The position numbers were made by a program, and so were the translations under genes. Below the pieces are notes generated by a model, which had not been told where the DNA came from, did not search any database, and worked only from the letters and a program-made list of their open reading frames with translations. This document shows positions 33,624 to 42,703 of a DNA stretch of 64,000 nt, piece after piece; position 1 is the first letter of the stretch, and each line of letters begins with the position of its first letter. This stretch comes from GCA-2861595 sp035525365 (GTDB lineage Bacteria; Actinomycetota; Acidimicrobiia; Acidimicrobiales; GCA-2861595). Location: positions 34,826 to 98,825 of the forward strand of contig DATLEK010000064.1 in the NCBI GenBank assembly GCA_035525365.1. The letters are read 5' to 3'.

Positions 33624-34613
33624 ATGATGCACAGAGGCCAGCCGTCGAGCGGGACGAGCAGAATAGGTCGCGCTGCCGCCGGAGTCGGGATCATGTCCGC
33701 TCTAACCATCTTCATGGCCGCCCCGGCGCGAGCTGCCGAATGTCCGCCGGACCGCCCACTGTGCCGGCTTTTCGCCACGCCCACCACGGCACCGCTGGCC
33801 GCACCGGTCGTGACGATCCCACCTAGTCCGCCCGTCACCATCGCTCCCCCGCCTCCACCCGCGCCCGCCGCACCCAGAACGGCGCCGGAGGCCGCCCAGC
33901 GCCTGCTCGATCTGGTGAACGGCGAGAGGGCCAAAGCCGGCCTTGGGCGCCTGACCAGCCGGGATGATGTGGTGACCATCGCTCTGGCCCACAGCCAGCG
34001 AATGGTCGCTGCCGGCACCATCTTCCATAACGACTCCTATTTCACCGACAGCGTCCGCCGGCAGCTCAACAGCCAGGCCCGTGGTGAGAACGTGGCCCAG
34101 AACACGAGCGTCGACGACACCCACGTCCGGCTCATGAACAGCCCCGGCCACCGGGCGAACATCCTCGACCCGCGGTTCACCGTCGCCGGCTTCGCCGTGG
34201 TGCAGGCCACCGACGGCCGCTACTTCACCACTCAGAACTTCCTCCAGCCGGCAGGCGCCGTTGCCACCACAGCGGCACCGGCCCCCCGCCCATCCGCGGC
34301 TCCGGCCGTCGCCCGCCCCCCCGTTGCCGTTGCCGCCCCCGCTGTGACCGCCGGCCCGCCGGCGGTCGGCGAGGTCCCTGGTACTGCCCCGGCCACCGCG
34401 GTCGAGCCACCCGAGGTCACGAAGATGCCGGGAAGGACCTTGGCCGGTCTGGCCAGCGGGCATCGTGCACCGGCTGCCTCGGCCGGTCCGGGTTTGCCAG
34501 GCCGTAGTTCCCAGAGGACGTGGCTGCCGGCGGTCATTCTCCTGGGCCTTGTCGGCCTTGGCCTGGTTCAGGTGAGCCGCAGAGCACCCCGGAGGTTTTC
34601 CGCAATCCATTGA
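33624..34613 (+). CDS. Secreted CAP/SCP-domain protein, C-terminal anchor
   Basis: A signal sequence (about residues 18-37, ending ARA) is followed by a Pro-rich linker and a CAP (YkwD-like) domain with NGERAKAGLGRLTSRDDVV, LAHSQRMVAAGTIFH, RGENVAQNT and MNSPGHRANILDPRFTVAGF. The histidines and glutamate line the CAP cavity. A second low-complexity Ala/Pro region leads to a C-terminal membrane helix WLPAVILLGLVGLGLVQVS, so the domain is held at the cell surface. Bacterial CAP proteins are found at the envelope, often with unknown activity. Confidence 0.8.
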   Translation: MMHRGQPSSGTSRIGRAAAGVGIMSALTIFMAAPARAAECPPDRPLCRLFATPTTAPLAAPVVTIPPSPPVTIAPPPPPAPAAPRTAPEAAQRLLDLVNGERAKAGLGRLTSRDDVVTIALAHSQRMVAAGTIFHNDSYFTDSVRRQLNSQARGENVAQNTSVDDTHVRLMNSPGHRANILDPRFTVAGFAVVQATDGRYFTTQNFLQPAGAVATTAAPAPRPSAAPAVARPPVAVAAPAVTAGPPAVGEVPGTAPATAVEPPEVTKMPGRTLAGLASGHRAPAASAGPGLPGRSSQRTWLPAVILLGLVGLGLVQVSRRAPRRFSAIH

Positions 34614-34648
34614 CATCATGGCGACACTGCCGTGTAGCCTGAGGCGAA

Positions 34649-34681
34649 GCGCCCAGAACCCTGTGTTCGGGTAAAGGGCGC
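34649..34681. repeat. Hairpin before HD-GYP gene
   Basis: GCGCCC (34649-34654) and GGGCGC (34676-34681) with an inner ACCC/GGGT pair. It may end the CAP transcript or shape the leader of the next gene. No T-run. Confidence 0.35.
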
Positions 34682-34693
34682 CCCGGGTCACCT

Positions 34694-36349
34694 ATGAGCA
34701 CACCCCTCAGCACCTTCGAGGACGTTCCAGCACCGGAAGGCGGTCCGGGTGGCACGGGCGCGCCGAACCGACGCGATGTGAAGGAATCGGGACCAGAGGG
34801 GCGCTGGGATGACCGGCCGTTGCTGGCCGGGGCGCTGCGAGTCCTGTCGTTCCTACTGCCTCTCGTCGCCTCGCTGACCGCCGCCTGGCTGCTGGCGAGG
34901 GCGCTACCGACCCCGACATCCACGGGCGGCCGGATCATGTGGTGGCTCGCCGTAGCCGTCGTGTCGGTCCTCGCCCTCCTGGCCTTTGATCGCCTGGCCC
35001 GACGGCTCCTGCCCCTGGCTGCGCTCCTGAAGCTCTCCATGGTCTTCCCCGACCGTGCCCCTTCCCGTCTCGGGGTCGCCTTGCGCAGCGGCTCCACCAA
35101 GCGCCTGCAGGAGCAGGCCGTGCACGATCTCCAGGAAGGCAAGCAGGAGCCGGCGGCAGCCGCCCGCACCATCCTCACGCTGGCCGCCAGCCTCAACGCC
35201 CACGACAGGGGTACCCGTGGCCATTCGGAGCGGGTGCGGGCCTACGCCGATCTCATCGCCGAGGAGATAGGGCTCGGCAGCTTCGAGCGTGACCGGCTGA
35301 GGTGGGCCGCCCTGCTCCACGACCTGGGCAAGCTGAGCGTCCCGTCCACCACCCTCAACGCCCATGAAGCCCTCACCGAGGACGACTGGGCGACCCTGCG
35401 CCGCCACCCCCTGGAGGGGGCCCGCCTGGCCGCTCCGCTCAGAGACTGGTTGGGCACATGGGCCACCGCCATCGAGCAGCACCATGAGCGTTTCGACGGG
35501 ACGGGCTACCCCTACGGCCTCTCCGGCGAGCAGCTGAGTCTGGCCGCGAGGATCGTCGCGGTGGCCGACAGCTACGACGCCATGACCTCCGTCCGGTCCT
35601 ACAGCGCCGGCATCACGCCCGCGGCCGCCCGCCGCGAACTGGCCCGCAAGGCTGGCACGGACTTCGATCCGGCCGTCGTCCGGGCCTTCCTGAACGTCGG
35701 CCTCGGTCGCGTCCGCTGGGTCATGGGGCCACTTGCGTTCTTCAGCGTCGTACCTTTCGCCCCTGGTCTCGGCAGCCTCCGTTCGGCCGTCACCAACACC
35801 GGACGAACAGTGGCCATGGGTACGGCGTCACTGGTCGCCGCCACCGCCGTGGTAGCGCCACAGCTCGACCTGCCGGCTCCCGAGCCGCGCGTGCTAAGTG
35901 AGGGAACGGTGCGATCGGCGCCCCGATCCATCCGTGCCGTGCCGAACGTTGCGCCCGAAGCGCCGTTGCCGGAGCCGGTGCCCGAGACAGTGGAGGCGGA
36001 GACCTTCGGGCCCGTGCCGGCAACCGACGCTTCGCCCGTCGAGCCCAAGGCGGCATCAGCGCCGGCATCCGCGGCGCCGGTCCCCACCCCTGCGCCTTCG
36101 CGTACAGCCACCGTGCCCGCCCAGTCTCCGCCTGCGCCGGCTGCAGCTCCGGCCCCGGCCCCCGCTTCATCACCGCCACCCCCGCCTACGCCTGCGCCGG
36201 CGACCGACGATCCGCCGCCGACGTGCCCCAACGCCGGCAAGGCCAACGAGAACGCCCCCGAGTGCGCTCCACAGTGGGGGCACACCGATGAGCGTCCGCC
36301 CCAGGCCAATGGCAAGGGGCCCCGGCAACTCCCTGAGCGGGCTGACTAG
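34694..36349 (+). CDS. Membrane HD-GYP domain protein
   Basis: Two N-terminal membrane helices (about 43-70 and 82-98) precede an HD-GYP domain: GHSERV near 176, LLHDLGK with HD at 209-210, and HHERFDGTGYPYGL at 263-276. HD-GYP proteins hydrolyse cyclic di-GMP at a metal centre, and all the listed ligands are visible. After the domain come a hydrophobic stretch and a long Pro/Ala tail, probably extracellular. The likely role is lowering c-di-GMP in response to an envelope signal. A few bases of spacing separate it from the next plus-strand gene. Confidence 0.8.
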   Translation: MSTPLSTFEDVPAPEGGPGGTGAPNRRDVKESGPEGRWDDRPLLAGALRVLSFLLPLVASLTAAWLLARALPTPTSTGGRIMWWLAVAVVSVLALLAFDRLARRLLPLAALLKLSMVFPDRAPSRLGVALRSGSTKRLQEQAVHDLQEGKQEPAAAARTILTLAASLNAHDRGTRGHSERVRAYADLIAEEIGLGSFERDRLRWAALLHDLGKLSVPSTTLNAHEALTEDDWATLRRHPLEGARLAAPLRDWLGTWATAIEQHHERFDGTGYPYGLSGEQLSLAARIVAVADSYDAMTSVRSYSAGITPAAARRELARKAGTDFDPAVVRAFLNVGLGRVRWVMGPLAFFSVVPFAPGLGSLRSAVTNTGRTVAMGTASLVAATAVVAPQLDLPAPEPRVLSEGTVRSAPRSIRAVPNVAPEAPLPEPVPETVEAETFGPVPATDASPVEPKAASAPASAAPVPTPAPSRTATVPAQSPPAPAAAPAPAPASSPPPPPTPAPATDDPPPTCPNAGKANENAPECAPQWGHTDERPPQANGKGPRQLPERAD

Positions 36350-36398
36350 TCAGCATTCGTCAGCGAAAAGGGGGCCTTAAGGCACCCGATCGGGGGGT

Positions 36399-37151
36399 AT
36401 GGACCGCCAAATGAGCCATCCGCCTACGCGGAACCTCAAGGCTGGTGGGGCTTGCGCCGAAGCCCTCCGGGTGACCGCAGCGGTAGTGCCCATGGTCGCC
36501 GCAGAGCGGCGGTACCTCAACAGGCTCCCCTTTCGCCTGCTCGGCCTTGCTTTGGCCTTCCTCCTCCTGCCCAACCTCGCCATCATCGGGATCCATCTGC
36601 TGGCCCAGCGTTCCCAGCCGGCGCCGGCCGTCTCGCTGCCCATCAAGAACTTCGCCCAGGTCGACGACCGCCTGTGGCGGGGGGCGGCGCCCGATGTGGC
36701 CGGGTACGAGGCGCTGGCTGCACACGGCGTCGTGACGGTGATCGACCTTCGGGCCGAAGACGACCTCGACGTGGACCAGGCCCGGCTCGCTGCCCTCGGC
36801 ATCAACCGGGTTCACCTTCCCCTTCGTGACGGACAGGCGCCGTCGGAGTCCCTCGTCGCCCGCTTCCTGGAGACCGTCGAGAACAGCCCAGGGCTCGCCT
36901 ACGTGCACTGCGGCGCCGGCGTGGGCCGCACCGGGACGATGTCGGCGGCCTATCTCGTGAACACCGGCCAGGCCACGCCGGCCGAAGCCCTACAACGGAA
37001 TCTCCGGGTCGGCCCGCCGTCCCTTGAGCAGATCGCCTTCAGTGCCAGCCTCAGCGGCGGAGGAGATGTCCGCCGGCCCCGGCCGCTCCTCGTGGCCGTG
37101 AGCCGCGCCCTCGATGCGCCCCGCCGCATCTGGACCAACATCCGGCGCTGA
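36399..37151 (+). CDS. Membrane-anchored protein tyrosine phosphatase
   Basis: A membrane helix (LPFRLLGLALAFLLLPNLAI, about 43-64) is followed by a DSP/PTP domain with FAQVDDRLWRGAAPD, VIDLRAEDDLD and the catalytic P-loop HCGAGVGRTG (Cys171, Arg177). The general-acid loop is probably LPLRDGQAP. It is likely a dual-specificity phosphatase, and may be phosphoinositide- or protein-directed. Two upstream starts are possible; M5 or M32 would keep the whole domain. Confidence 0.75.
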   Translation: MDRQMSHPPTRNLKAGGACAEALRVTAAVVPMVAAERRYLNRLPFRLLGLALAFLLLPNLAIIGIHLLAQRSQPAPAVSLPIKNFAQVDDRLWRGAAPDVAGYEALAAHGVVTVIDLRAEDDLDVDQARLAALGINRVHLPLRDGQAPSESLVARFLETVENSPGLAYVHCGAGVGRTGTMSAAYLVNTGQATPAEALQRNLRVGPPSLEQIAFSASLSGGGDVRRPRPLLVAVSRALDAPRRIWTNIRR

Positions 37152-37154
37152 ACC

Positions 37155-38186
37155 TCACCCCAACGCCGGGAGCCACTTTTTCTCCCGGTACCAGGCGGTG
37201 AGCTCGGCGACATCGGCCGCCAGGTCGGTGTGAGCAAGGCGGAACCCCGTTGCCAGTAGCGCCTCGATGCTCAGCTGGTTGTTGGGGTTGGTCTTGCGCA
37301 TGAAGCGGAACCGCTCCTTGGTGAGGATGATGTCGTCGTGCATCCCCTCGCCCACCAGCCGCTCCCAGACCTGCCGGCGCTCCTCGTACGAAGGACCGCA
37401 GTCGGAATCGTCGCTCGGCTCTATGCGCAGGCCGAGCTCCGCCGCCAGCATCGTCGCCACCTCGATGCTCGTGGGGTACACCCCGGACACCACATTGAAG
37501 GCGCGGCCCACGGCCGCGTCGTGGTCGACGAGGTGCAGGCACGCCGACACCAGATCGTCGATGTGGACGAGGCGCTGCTCGATCGGGGTGCTGTACACGG
37601 CTACGGCCTCCACGCCGGTCGCCTTCTCGACCGCCACGTCCAAGATGGCACTGGCCAGGAGCTTGATCCCTCCAGGGCCGTGCACCGACACCGGCCGCAC
37701 AACGGTGGCCGGCAGACCCTCCCGTGAGAAGCGCCACACCACCTGCTCCCCCAGCCACTTGGCCTTCCCGTAGCCCCGGCTCGGCTGAGGCTCCACGCCT
37801 TCGGTGACCGGCACCGGCAATTGCACCTCCTCGCCGTAGACCGAGGTGGAGCTCATGTACAGGACCCGTGCGACGCCGGCCGCCTCGGCGGCTCCCAGGA
37901 GCCTCTCGGTGCCCACCACGTTCGAGCGGTACATCTCGGCCTCGTCCGAGCGTGAGCTGGAGGCTCCGGCCAGGTGGAACACGTGGGTCACCCCGTCCAG
38001 CAACGGGCCCAGTGAGTCCTCCCCCGCCAGGTCCGCCGTCTGATAGTCGACGCCATCGGGCAGCGACTCCGGACGGGCCCGCCGGCCCGACGCCCGGACG
38101 CTCCAACCGGCACCAACCATAGCGGGAACGAGATGGGAAGCGATGTACCCGCTGCCTCCGGTGACCAGGGCCAATCGATCGCTCAT
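37155..38186 (-). CDS. NAD(P)-dependent epimerase/dehydratase (SDR)
   Basis: The 343-residue extended SDR begins MSDRLALVTGGSGYIASHLV (TGxxGYI Rossmann motif), has VFHLAGASS, MSSTSVYGE and RGYGKAKW (YxxxK active site), and a C-terminal substrate domain with FRFMRKTNPNNQ. The substrate is unknown; relatives act on nucleotide sugars or sterol-like ketones. ATG 38186 sits seven bases from a TATCGT -10 box, so it is probably leaderless. Confidence 0.8.
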   Translation of the reverse strand: MSDRLALVTGGSGYIASHLVPAMVGAGWSVRASGRRARPESLPDGVDYQTADLAGEDSLGPLLDGVTHVFHLAGASSSRSDEAEMYRSNVVGTERLLGAAEAAGVARVLYMSSTSVYGEEVQLPVPVTEGVEPQPSRGYGKAKWLGEQVVWRFSREGLPATVVRPVSVHGPGGIKLLASAILDVAVEKATGVEAVAVYSTPIEQRLVHIDDLVSACLHLVDHDAAVGRAFNVVSGVYPTSIEVATMLAAELGLRIEPSDDSDCGPSYEERRQVWERLVGEGMHDDIILTKERFRFMRKTNPNNQLSIEALLATGFRLAHTDLAADVAELTAWYREKKWLPALG

Positions 38187-38192
38187 CGGGGG

Positions 38193-38199
38193 TACGATA
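38193..38199. promoter_or_regulatory. Overlapping divergent -10 boxes (TACGATA)
   Basis: Plus strand TACGAT at 38193-38198 and minus strand TATCGT at 38199-38194 share five bases. The minus box is seven bases from the epimerase ATG (leaderless). The plus box would start RNA near 38205, giving a short leader with GAGAGG before the GTG at 38220. Confidence 0.5.
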
Positions 38200-38219
38200 G
38201 AGCTTGTGAGGGAGAGGTT

Positions 38220-38459
38220 GTGAAGGCGCCCGACCTGTGTGATGTCTGCGGCAAGGACGTGCCCATCGGCGAAGGTGTGCGAGCGGAGATGGCCGTTTCC
38301 GGAGCCATGTGCCCCACGCCGATGGCCTTCCATGAAGGCTGCTACGAAACGGCCCAGGCGCTCTGGCAACCCGGTGCCGACGACCCCGACTCCACCTGCA
38401 CGGTGGACCCGTTGTTCCCCGAGACGGCCCAGTGGACCGGGCCCGACGCCCCCAGCTGA
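38220..38459 (+). CDS. Small Cys/His protein, 79 aa
   Basis: GTG 38220 has GAGAGG just upstream. CDVCGKDV near residue 7 and HEGCYETA near residue 38 look like a single zinc site (CxxC...HxxC). It overlaps the following gene by 28 bases and is probably co-translated. Function unknown. Confidence 0.55.
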   Translation: MKAPDLCDVCGKDVPIGEGVRAEMAVSGAMCPTPMAFHEGCYETAQALWQPGADDPDSTCTVDPLFPETAQWTGPDAPS

Positions 38460-38953
38460 TCTCCGCCGTTCGCATCCCCGACGATCCCATCGTCGGCTGG
38501 CGCTACTGGCACCTCGGACTGGAACCGGTGCTCCTGGGATCGGTGACCCAGCGGGGGTTCCGCTGGAACGCCCGCCAACCCATCAAGGCCCGGTGCGTGT
38601 CCAGTGGCCATGCCGCGCCGGCACCGGGCTGTGCCTGCGGGGTCTACGCCGGCGCCGAGCTGAGCGGACTCCGTGACCACGGCCTCTGTCTCCCCGCCGG
38701 CGGCCTGGTGGTGGGAGAGGTGGGCCTCTGGGGGCTGGTGCTCACCGAGGAGGACGGCCACCGAGGGGAGTTCGGCTACCCACGCCGGCTGTCGGTGGTC
38801 ACCGAGACGGTGGAGGCCGCGGTTCTGGCCGGCGTGGTCGAGGAGCTGGCCGCCGCTTACGGCGTTCCCGTCGACACCGTCGACCGGGCCAGCGCGGTGG
38901 GTGAGGTGTCGGCCGCCATCGCCGCCTTCCTCGACATGTCTAGTCCCAGGTGA
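38432..38953 (+). CDS. Hypothetical protein, 173 aa
   Basis: The chain has VGWRYWHLGLEPVLLGSVTQ, a cysteine-containing loop PAPGCACGVYAG, and a helical end VVEELAAAYGVPVDTVDRAS. It resembles proteins often found beside small zinc proteins in actinobacteria, without known role. The start is uncertain because of overlap with the preceding gene; GTG 38432 is used. Confidence 0.5.
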   Translation: MDRARRPQLISAVRIPDDPIVGWRYWHLGLEPVLLGSVTQRGFRWNARQPIKARCVSSGHAAPAPGCACGVYAGAELSGLRDHGLCLPAGGLVVGEVGLWGLVLTEEDGHRGEFGYPRRLSVVTETVEAAVLAGVVEELAAAYGVPVDTVDRASAVGEVSAAIAAFLDMSSPR

Positions 38954-39692
38954 GGCGCCAGGTGCCGGCGGCGTCGAGTCGGACCCGCGCCGGCGCCGCC
39001 ACCGGGCGGAACAGGCCGGCATCCGACTCGTCCCAGCGGGCCGCCCGGACGAGGATCGCCCCGCCGTTCTCGGCGTGACCCACCACCCCGAGCACGAATG
39101 CACCGTCCACCAGGGCCAGGCCTCGGCCCCACACCTGCACGACCCAGGTGGCGCCGAGCGAGATTGTCGCCCGCACTCCGACCGTGTCCATCTCACCGTG
39201 GAGGGCGGCAACCGCCGCCTTCGGGGGGACCTCCAGCACAGCCGAGGAGATTCGCCGGCACCCGTTCTCCGCCATCCAGAACTTGAGGTGCTCACGCAGA
39301 AGGGCGAGCACGTCGGGGCGGATGTGGTCGTGGAGCAGCCGGCCGTGCTCGCTGAGATAGGCGCCCCGCCTCCAGGCCCGGTCCCAGGTGAGCATCAGGC
39401 CCAGCTGGTTGCGGGCCGCCAGATCGCCCGGCGCCAGCAGGGCGGCCGGTCCCAGGCTGGACTGCACCTGGCGGAACAGCTCGATGGACATGGCCCACGA
39501 GTGCAGGTTGCGCCAGAGCTGGAGGACCTTCAGGCACTCCGGTAGCTCGCCACCGAAGGCGAGCATGGCCCGCTCCGCCCCCACGTCGTGGTCCTCGAGA
39601 ACCACCTTGCCCTTACGCCAGGTGACCCGGTGCTCGGTACCGCTGCAAGCCACCAGGGCGGTGGCCGGCTTGATGTGGTCACACCAGCGCAC
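38940..39692 (-). CDS. Hypothetical protein downstream of MoxR/VWA pair, 250 aa
   Basis: Begins GTG 39692 (VRWCDHIKPATALVACSG), five bases past the VWA stop. It has LKVLQLWRNLHSWAMSIELF and ISLGATWVVQVWGRGLALVD; this might be a beta-strand rich accessory. A much longer frame reaching 40535 exists, but its first 280 residues are an out-of-frame reading of the VWA gene. Third member of the MoxR-VWA operon. Function unknown. Confidence 0.55.
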   Translation of the reverse strand: MRWCDHIKPATALVACSGTEHRVTWRKGKVVLEDHDVGAERAMLAFGGELPECLKVLQLWRNLHSWAMSIELFRQVQSSLGPAALLAPGDLAARNQLGLMLTWDRAWRRGAYLSEHGRLLHDHIRPDVLALLREHLKFWMAENGCRRISSAVLEVPPKAAVAALHGEMDTVGVRATISLGATWVVQVWGRGLALVDGAFVLGVVGHAENGGAILVRAARWDESDAGLFRPVAAPARVRLDAAGTWRLTWD

Positions 39693-39697
39693 CGCGA

Positions 39698-40933
39698 CTA
39701 CGCCGCGTGCTCGGCGCCGTCGATGTGGACCACCCTCGCCCACGCCGGCGGCTCCCACGCCCGACCACCCCGGGCGGTGCCGCCGCCGATGACGCCCACC
39801 ACGATCTCGATTCCCTTGGGAGCGGCGGCCGGCCAGGGAGTCATACCGTCGGTGAGGACGACGACCACCGATGGCCTGGGCCGCAGACGCACGGCCGCCT
39901 CGAGGCCCACGGTCATGTCGGTGCCGCCCCCGCCGACCAGCTCCAGGCGGCCGGCGCTGGCCACGCGCTGCACCGTGTGCACGGCCGAGTCCACGGCCAG
40001 CACCCGCAGGCGACCGGCGGCGAGGCCCAGGCCCCGCAACAGCCCGTCGACCTCGGCGAGCACCTGGCCGAGCTGCTCGGTGGACATGCTGCCGGAGGTG
40101 TCGCACAGGACGACGATCTCCGGGACCGGTCGCTCCATGGCCGGCAGGATCACGTTCGGGCTGCACCCGGCCCGGCGGGAGGGGCGGCGGTAGGTGTAGT
40201 CCACCCGCCCCGCCACCGTTCCCACGCCCTTGCGGATCTCCGAGGCCAGGACCCTGCGCCAATCCACCTTCGGCTCCAGCAGATCCTCGGCCCAGCGCTG
40301 CCAGCTGTTGGACAGGCGGCCCTGACCTTCCCGCAGGTAGGTGAGCACGTTGCTCGCCACCTGGGCCCGCACCATGTGGCGCTCCCCGGGAGGAAGGCCG
40401 CCGGGCTCTTCGGCCAGCATCTCCCACGGCCGGGTCATGCCGTCGGCGCCGCTGCCACAGTCGGGCTCGTCCGCCTCCGCCACCTCGCTGTGCCCGCAGT
40501 GGTAGTACTCCTCGGCCAGGCGGCTCGGTGCCCAACCGAGGCGCTGGGGCAGAACGGGGTTGGAGGGCAGGCGCAGACCGGTGTTGATGAGGTCGTCGTT
40601 GATCTCGGCATCGGCGGCCAGGGACCAGTCACGGGCGCTCTGGCGGGATACGCCGGAACGGGTGGCTCGAGCGGCGTGATCCCGCACCAGGTGCCCGGCG
40701 TGATGCACGAGCACGCTGCCCAGGACCTCCACGCTCCACTGCTCCACCAGCTCAGGGTCGACGTAGAGCCGCCACGCCTCGTCCACCGTGGCCTTGCCCA
40801 GGTCCCGTACGGCCGTGACCGGCGAGGCGAACAGGGCCGCGGCCAGGTAAGGGTGCCGGGAGACGGCCCAGAGCCTGGCCACCGACAGCTTCCGGGCCTG
40901 CTCGGGGCTGAGGACAACCCTGCTCGTGCTCAC
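39698..40933 (-). CDS. VWA-like metallopeptidase-type protein
   Basis: The N-terminal half matches the DUF2201-type putative metallopeptidase: LGSVLVHHAGHLVRDHA gives an HHxxH-like site and DWSLAADAEINDDL follows. The C-terminal half is VWA-like with the MIDAS motif CDTSGSMS, GGGGTDMT and VVVLTDGMTP. MoxR ATPase plus VWA pairs act as chaperone-like remodellers of large complexes or metal-cofactor proteins. It is followed on the same strand by the 250-aa gene and preceded by the MoxR gene. Client unknown. Confidence 0.75.
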   Translation of the reverse strand: MSTSRVVLSPEQARKLSVARLWAVSRHPYLAAALFASPVTAVRDLGKATVDEAWRLYVDPELVEQWSVEVLGSVLVHHAGHLVRDHAARATRSGVSRQSARDWSLAADAEINDDLINTGLRLPSNPVLPQRLGWAPSRLAEEYYHCGHSEVAEADEPDCGSGADGMTRPWEMLAEEPGGLPPGERHMVRAQVASNVLTYLREGQGRLSNSWQRWAEDLLEPKVDWRRVLASEIRKGVGTVAGRVDYTYRRPSRRAGCSPNVILPAMERPVPEIVVLCDTSGSMSTEQLGQVLAEVDGLLRGLGLAAGRLRVLAVDSAVHTVQRVASAGRLELVGGGGTDMTVGLEAAVRLRPRPSVVVVLTDGMTPWPAAAPKGIEIVVGVIGGGTARGGRAWEPPAWARVVHIDGAEHAA

Positions 40934-40940
40934 CTCAGGC

Positions 40941-42092
40941 TCACATCAGGCCGGCGTCGCGCAGCAGGGGCGCGAACAGCTTTACCTCCGGTGGTGCCAC
41001 CGCTCCCGCCGGCCGGCACTGGGCCAGCACCCGGGCAGCCACGGCGGCGACATCAGGCGCATTCTCACCGGCCCGGCCGAGGACCCGCCACCCGGCCAGC
41101 CAGCGTTCCGGTGTCGGGCGGGCGGCGACGGCGGCGGCCACGGCCGACAAGACGGCGTAGGTGCGGTCGCCCCGGTTGGGCAGCTCGAAGCCGTCGGGGT
41201 CGGCGAGCACGGCCTCGGGATCGGGCAGGTCCATCTCCATCTGCCACATGAGCAGCTCCACCCCCGGGCCTTCGCCCACCGCGCCGGTCACGAGCGCCGT
41301 CTCCGCCTCGGTGGAGGCGCCGGCCGCCTGCGCCGCCGCCCACAGCCGGGCCGCCATCTCCCAGGTGCGGGGGCTGGGCCAGCCCCGTCCGGCACGGGCC
41401 GCGTCGGTGGGAACGTCGCAGGCCAGACCCGGGCGGACGGTTATGAAGGCCGAGATGAGGGCCCGGGTGTTCTGGGAACCCGCCTCCCAGCCTTCGGGCA
41501 GCGCCGGCGGCACCGGCAGGGGCCAACCCCCCACCAGGCCCTCGGCGAAGCTGGATGGCTCCACCGTCCAGTCGAGGTGGCAGAAGCGGTTGGCCAGGGG
41601 GGCCGACAGATCCCAGCCGTCGGCGGCCTGCTCGGGAGGATTCGCCGCCGCCACCACCACGACGTCACCGGGCAGGGACAGATCGCCCACCACCCGTTCG
41701 AGGACGACGCGCAGCAGAGCGGCCTGAACGGCCGGCGGCGCCGTGGAAATCTCGTCGAGGAACAACAGCCCACGGCCGGCGGCAGCCAGGCGTTCGGCCC
41801 AGCGAGGCGGGGCGAAGTTCACCACGCCATCGACCACCACCGGCAGACCGGAGAAGTCCGAGGGCTCACGAATGGCGGCGATCACCGTCTCGCACGGCCA
41901 ACCCATGGCATCAGCCAGAGCCCGGATGACCGAGGTCTTCCCGGTGCCCGGAGCCCCCCACAGCAGCACGGGCACCCGGGCGGCCACGGCGATGCCCAGC
42001 GCCTCCACCGTCGTGTCCTGGCCACTCACCAATGGCCACCCTACGTGGCGGGCAGCGTGCAAAGTGGCCGCGCGGGGAAAGACAACGGTCAT
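40941..42092 (-). CDS. MoxR-family AAA+ ATPase
   Basis: Walker A GAPGTGKT near residue 46, Walker B LLFLDEIS near 110 and sensor motif VVVVAAANPPEQ identify a MoxR-type AAA+ ATPase of 383 residues. The paired VWA protein follows eight bases later. The ATG (42090-42092 on the minus strand) overlaps the ATG of the plus-strand gene at 42091, an arrangement that leaves no room for a conventional promoter. A downstream start such as VSGQDTTVEALG near residue 22 would resolve it. Confidence 0.8.
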   Translation of the reverse strand: MTVVFPRAATLHAARHVGWPLVSGQDTTVEALGIAVAARVPVLLWGAPGTGKTSVIRALADAMGWPCETVIAAIREPSDFSGLPVVVDGVVNFAPPRWAERLAAAGRGLLFLDEISTAPPAVQAALLRVVLERVVGDLSLPGDVVVVAAANPPEQAADGWDLSAPLANRFCHLDWTVEPSSFAEGLVGGWPLPVPPALPEGWEAGSQNTRALISAFITVRPGLACDVPTDAARAGRGWPSPRTWEMAARLWAAAQAAGASTEAETALVTGAVGEGPGVELLMWQMEMDLPDPEAVLADPDGFELPNRGDRTYAVLSAVAAAVAARPTPERWLAGWRVLGRAGENAPDVAAVAARVLAQCRPAGAVAPPEVKLFAPLLRDAGLM

Positions 42093-42672
42093 GACCGATT
42101 ACCCCGCCCGACCCCGCTCCCAGCCCACCTCTCCGGTAGACGGCGTAGGGGTCTTCTGCGCCAGCTGCCAGGCGCCGCTTCCCCCTGACGCCGACTTCTG
42201 CAACAAGTGCGGGGCGCCTCGCCTGACGCGTGACACGAGCGCCACCCAGGTACTGCCCGTCAACCGTCCCCAGGCCCGCGAAACCGTCTACGAGGAGGAG
42301 ATCCGGGACGAGCGGCCCATGGTACGGACGCCTCCGCCCACCAACTGGTGGCCCCTTGCCGCCCTGGGTGTGCTCGGCGTGCTGATCCTGTTCCTGGTGC
42401 TGTTCCTGGCCCTCGACGACGATGACGACGATGTGGTCGATCCCAACACGACCACCACCACCCTCCTGCCGGTGACGAGTCTCCCGCCGGTGGCGCCCGC
42501 TCCGCCCCCCGCGCCGGTGACCCAGCCGCCTCAGACCGTTTTCGTGCCCGTGCAACCGGCCCCCACCAATGCCCCGGCCTCCACCAGCGCGCCGACCACC
42601 ACGGCCACGACCTCGGCCCCCACTACGGCGGCGACGACGGCAACCACCACAGCACCGGTGTCAGGCCTGTAG
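42091..42672 (+). CDS. Zinc-ribbon, single-TM protein
   Basis: FCASCQAPLPPDADFCNKCG forms a zinc ribbon at residues 22-41. Then come a charged linker, a membrane helix WWPLAALGVLGVLILFLVLFLAL (about 88-110), a run of aspartates, and a Thr/Ala/Pro tail. Zinc-ribbon plus membrane helix plus extracellular low-complexity tail is common in actinobacteria without assigned role. ATG 42091; see the overlap with the MoxR start. Confidence 0.65.
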   Translation: MTDYPARPRSQPTSPVDGVGVFCASCQAPLPPDADFCNKCGAPRLTRDTSATQVLPVNRPQARETVYEEEIRDERPMVRTPPPTNWWPLAALGVLGVLILFLVLFLALDDDDDDVVDPNTTTTTLLPVTSLPPVAPAPPPAPVTQPPQTVFVPVQPAPTNAPASTSAPTTTATTSAPTTAATTATTTAPVSGL

Positions 42673-42703
42673 CCAGCCGGCACCGGGGTCCGGCGCCCGG
42701 TCC

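Noticed and set aside
38940..40535. 531-aa reading of the minus strand
   Set aside because: Its first 280 residues are an out-of-frame reading of the VWA gene; only 38940-39692 has coding character.
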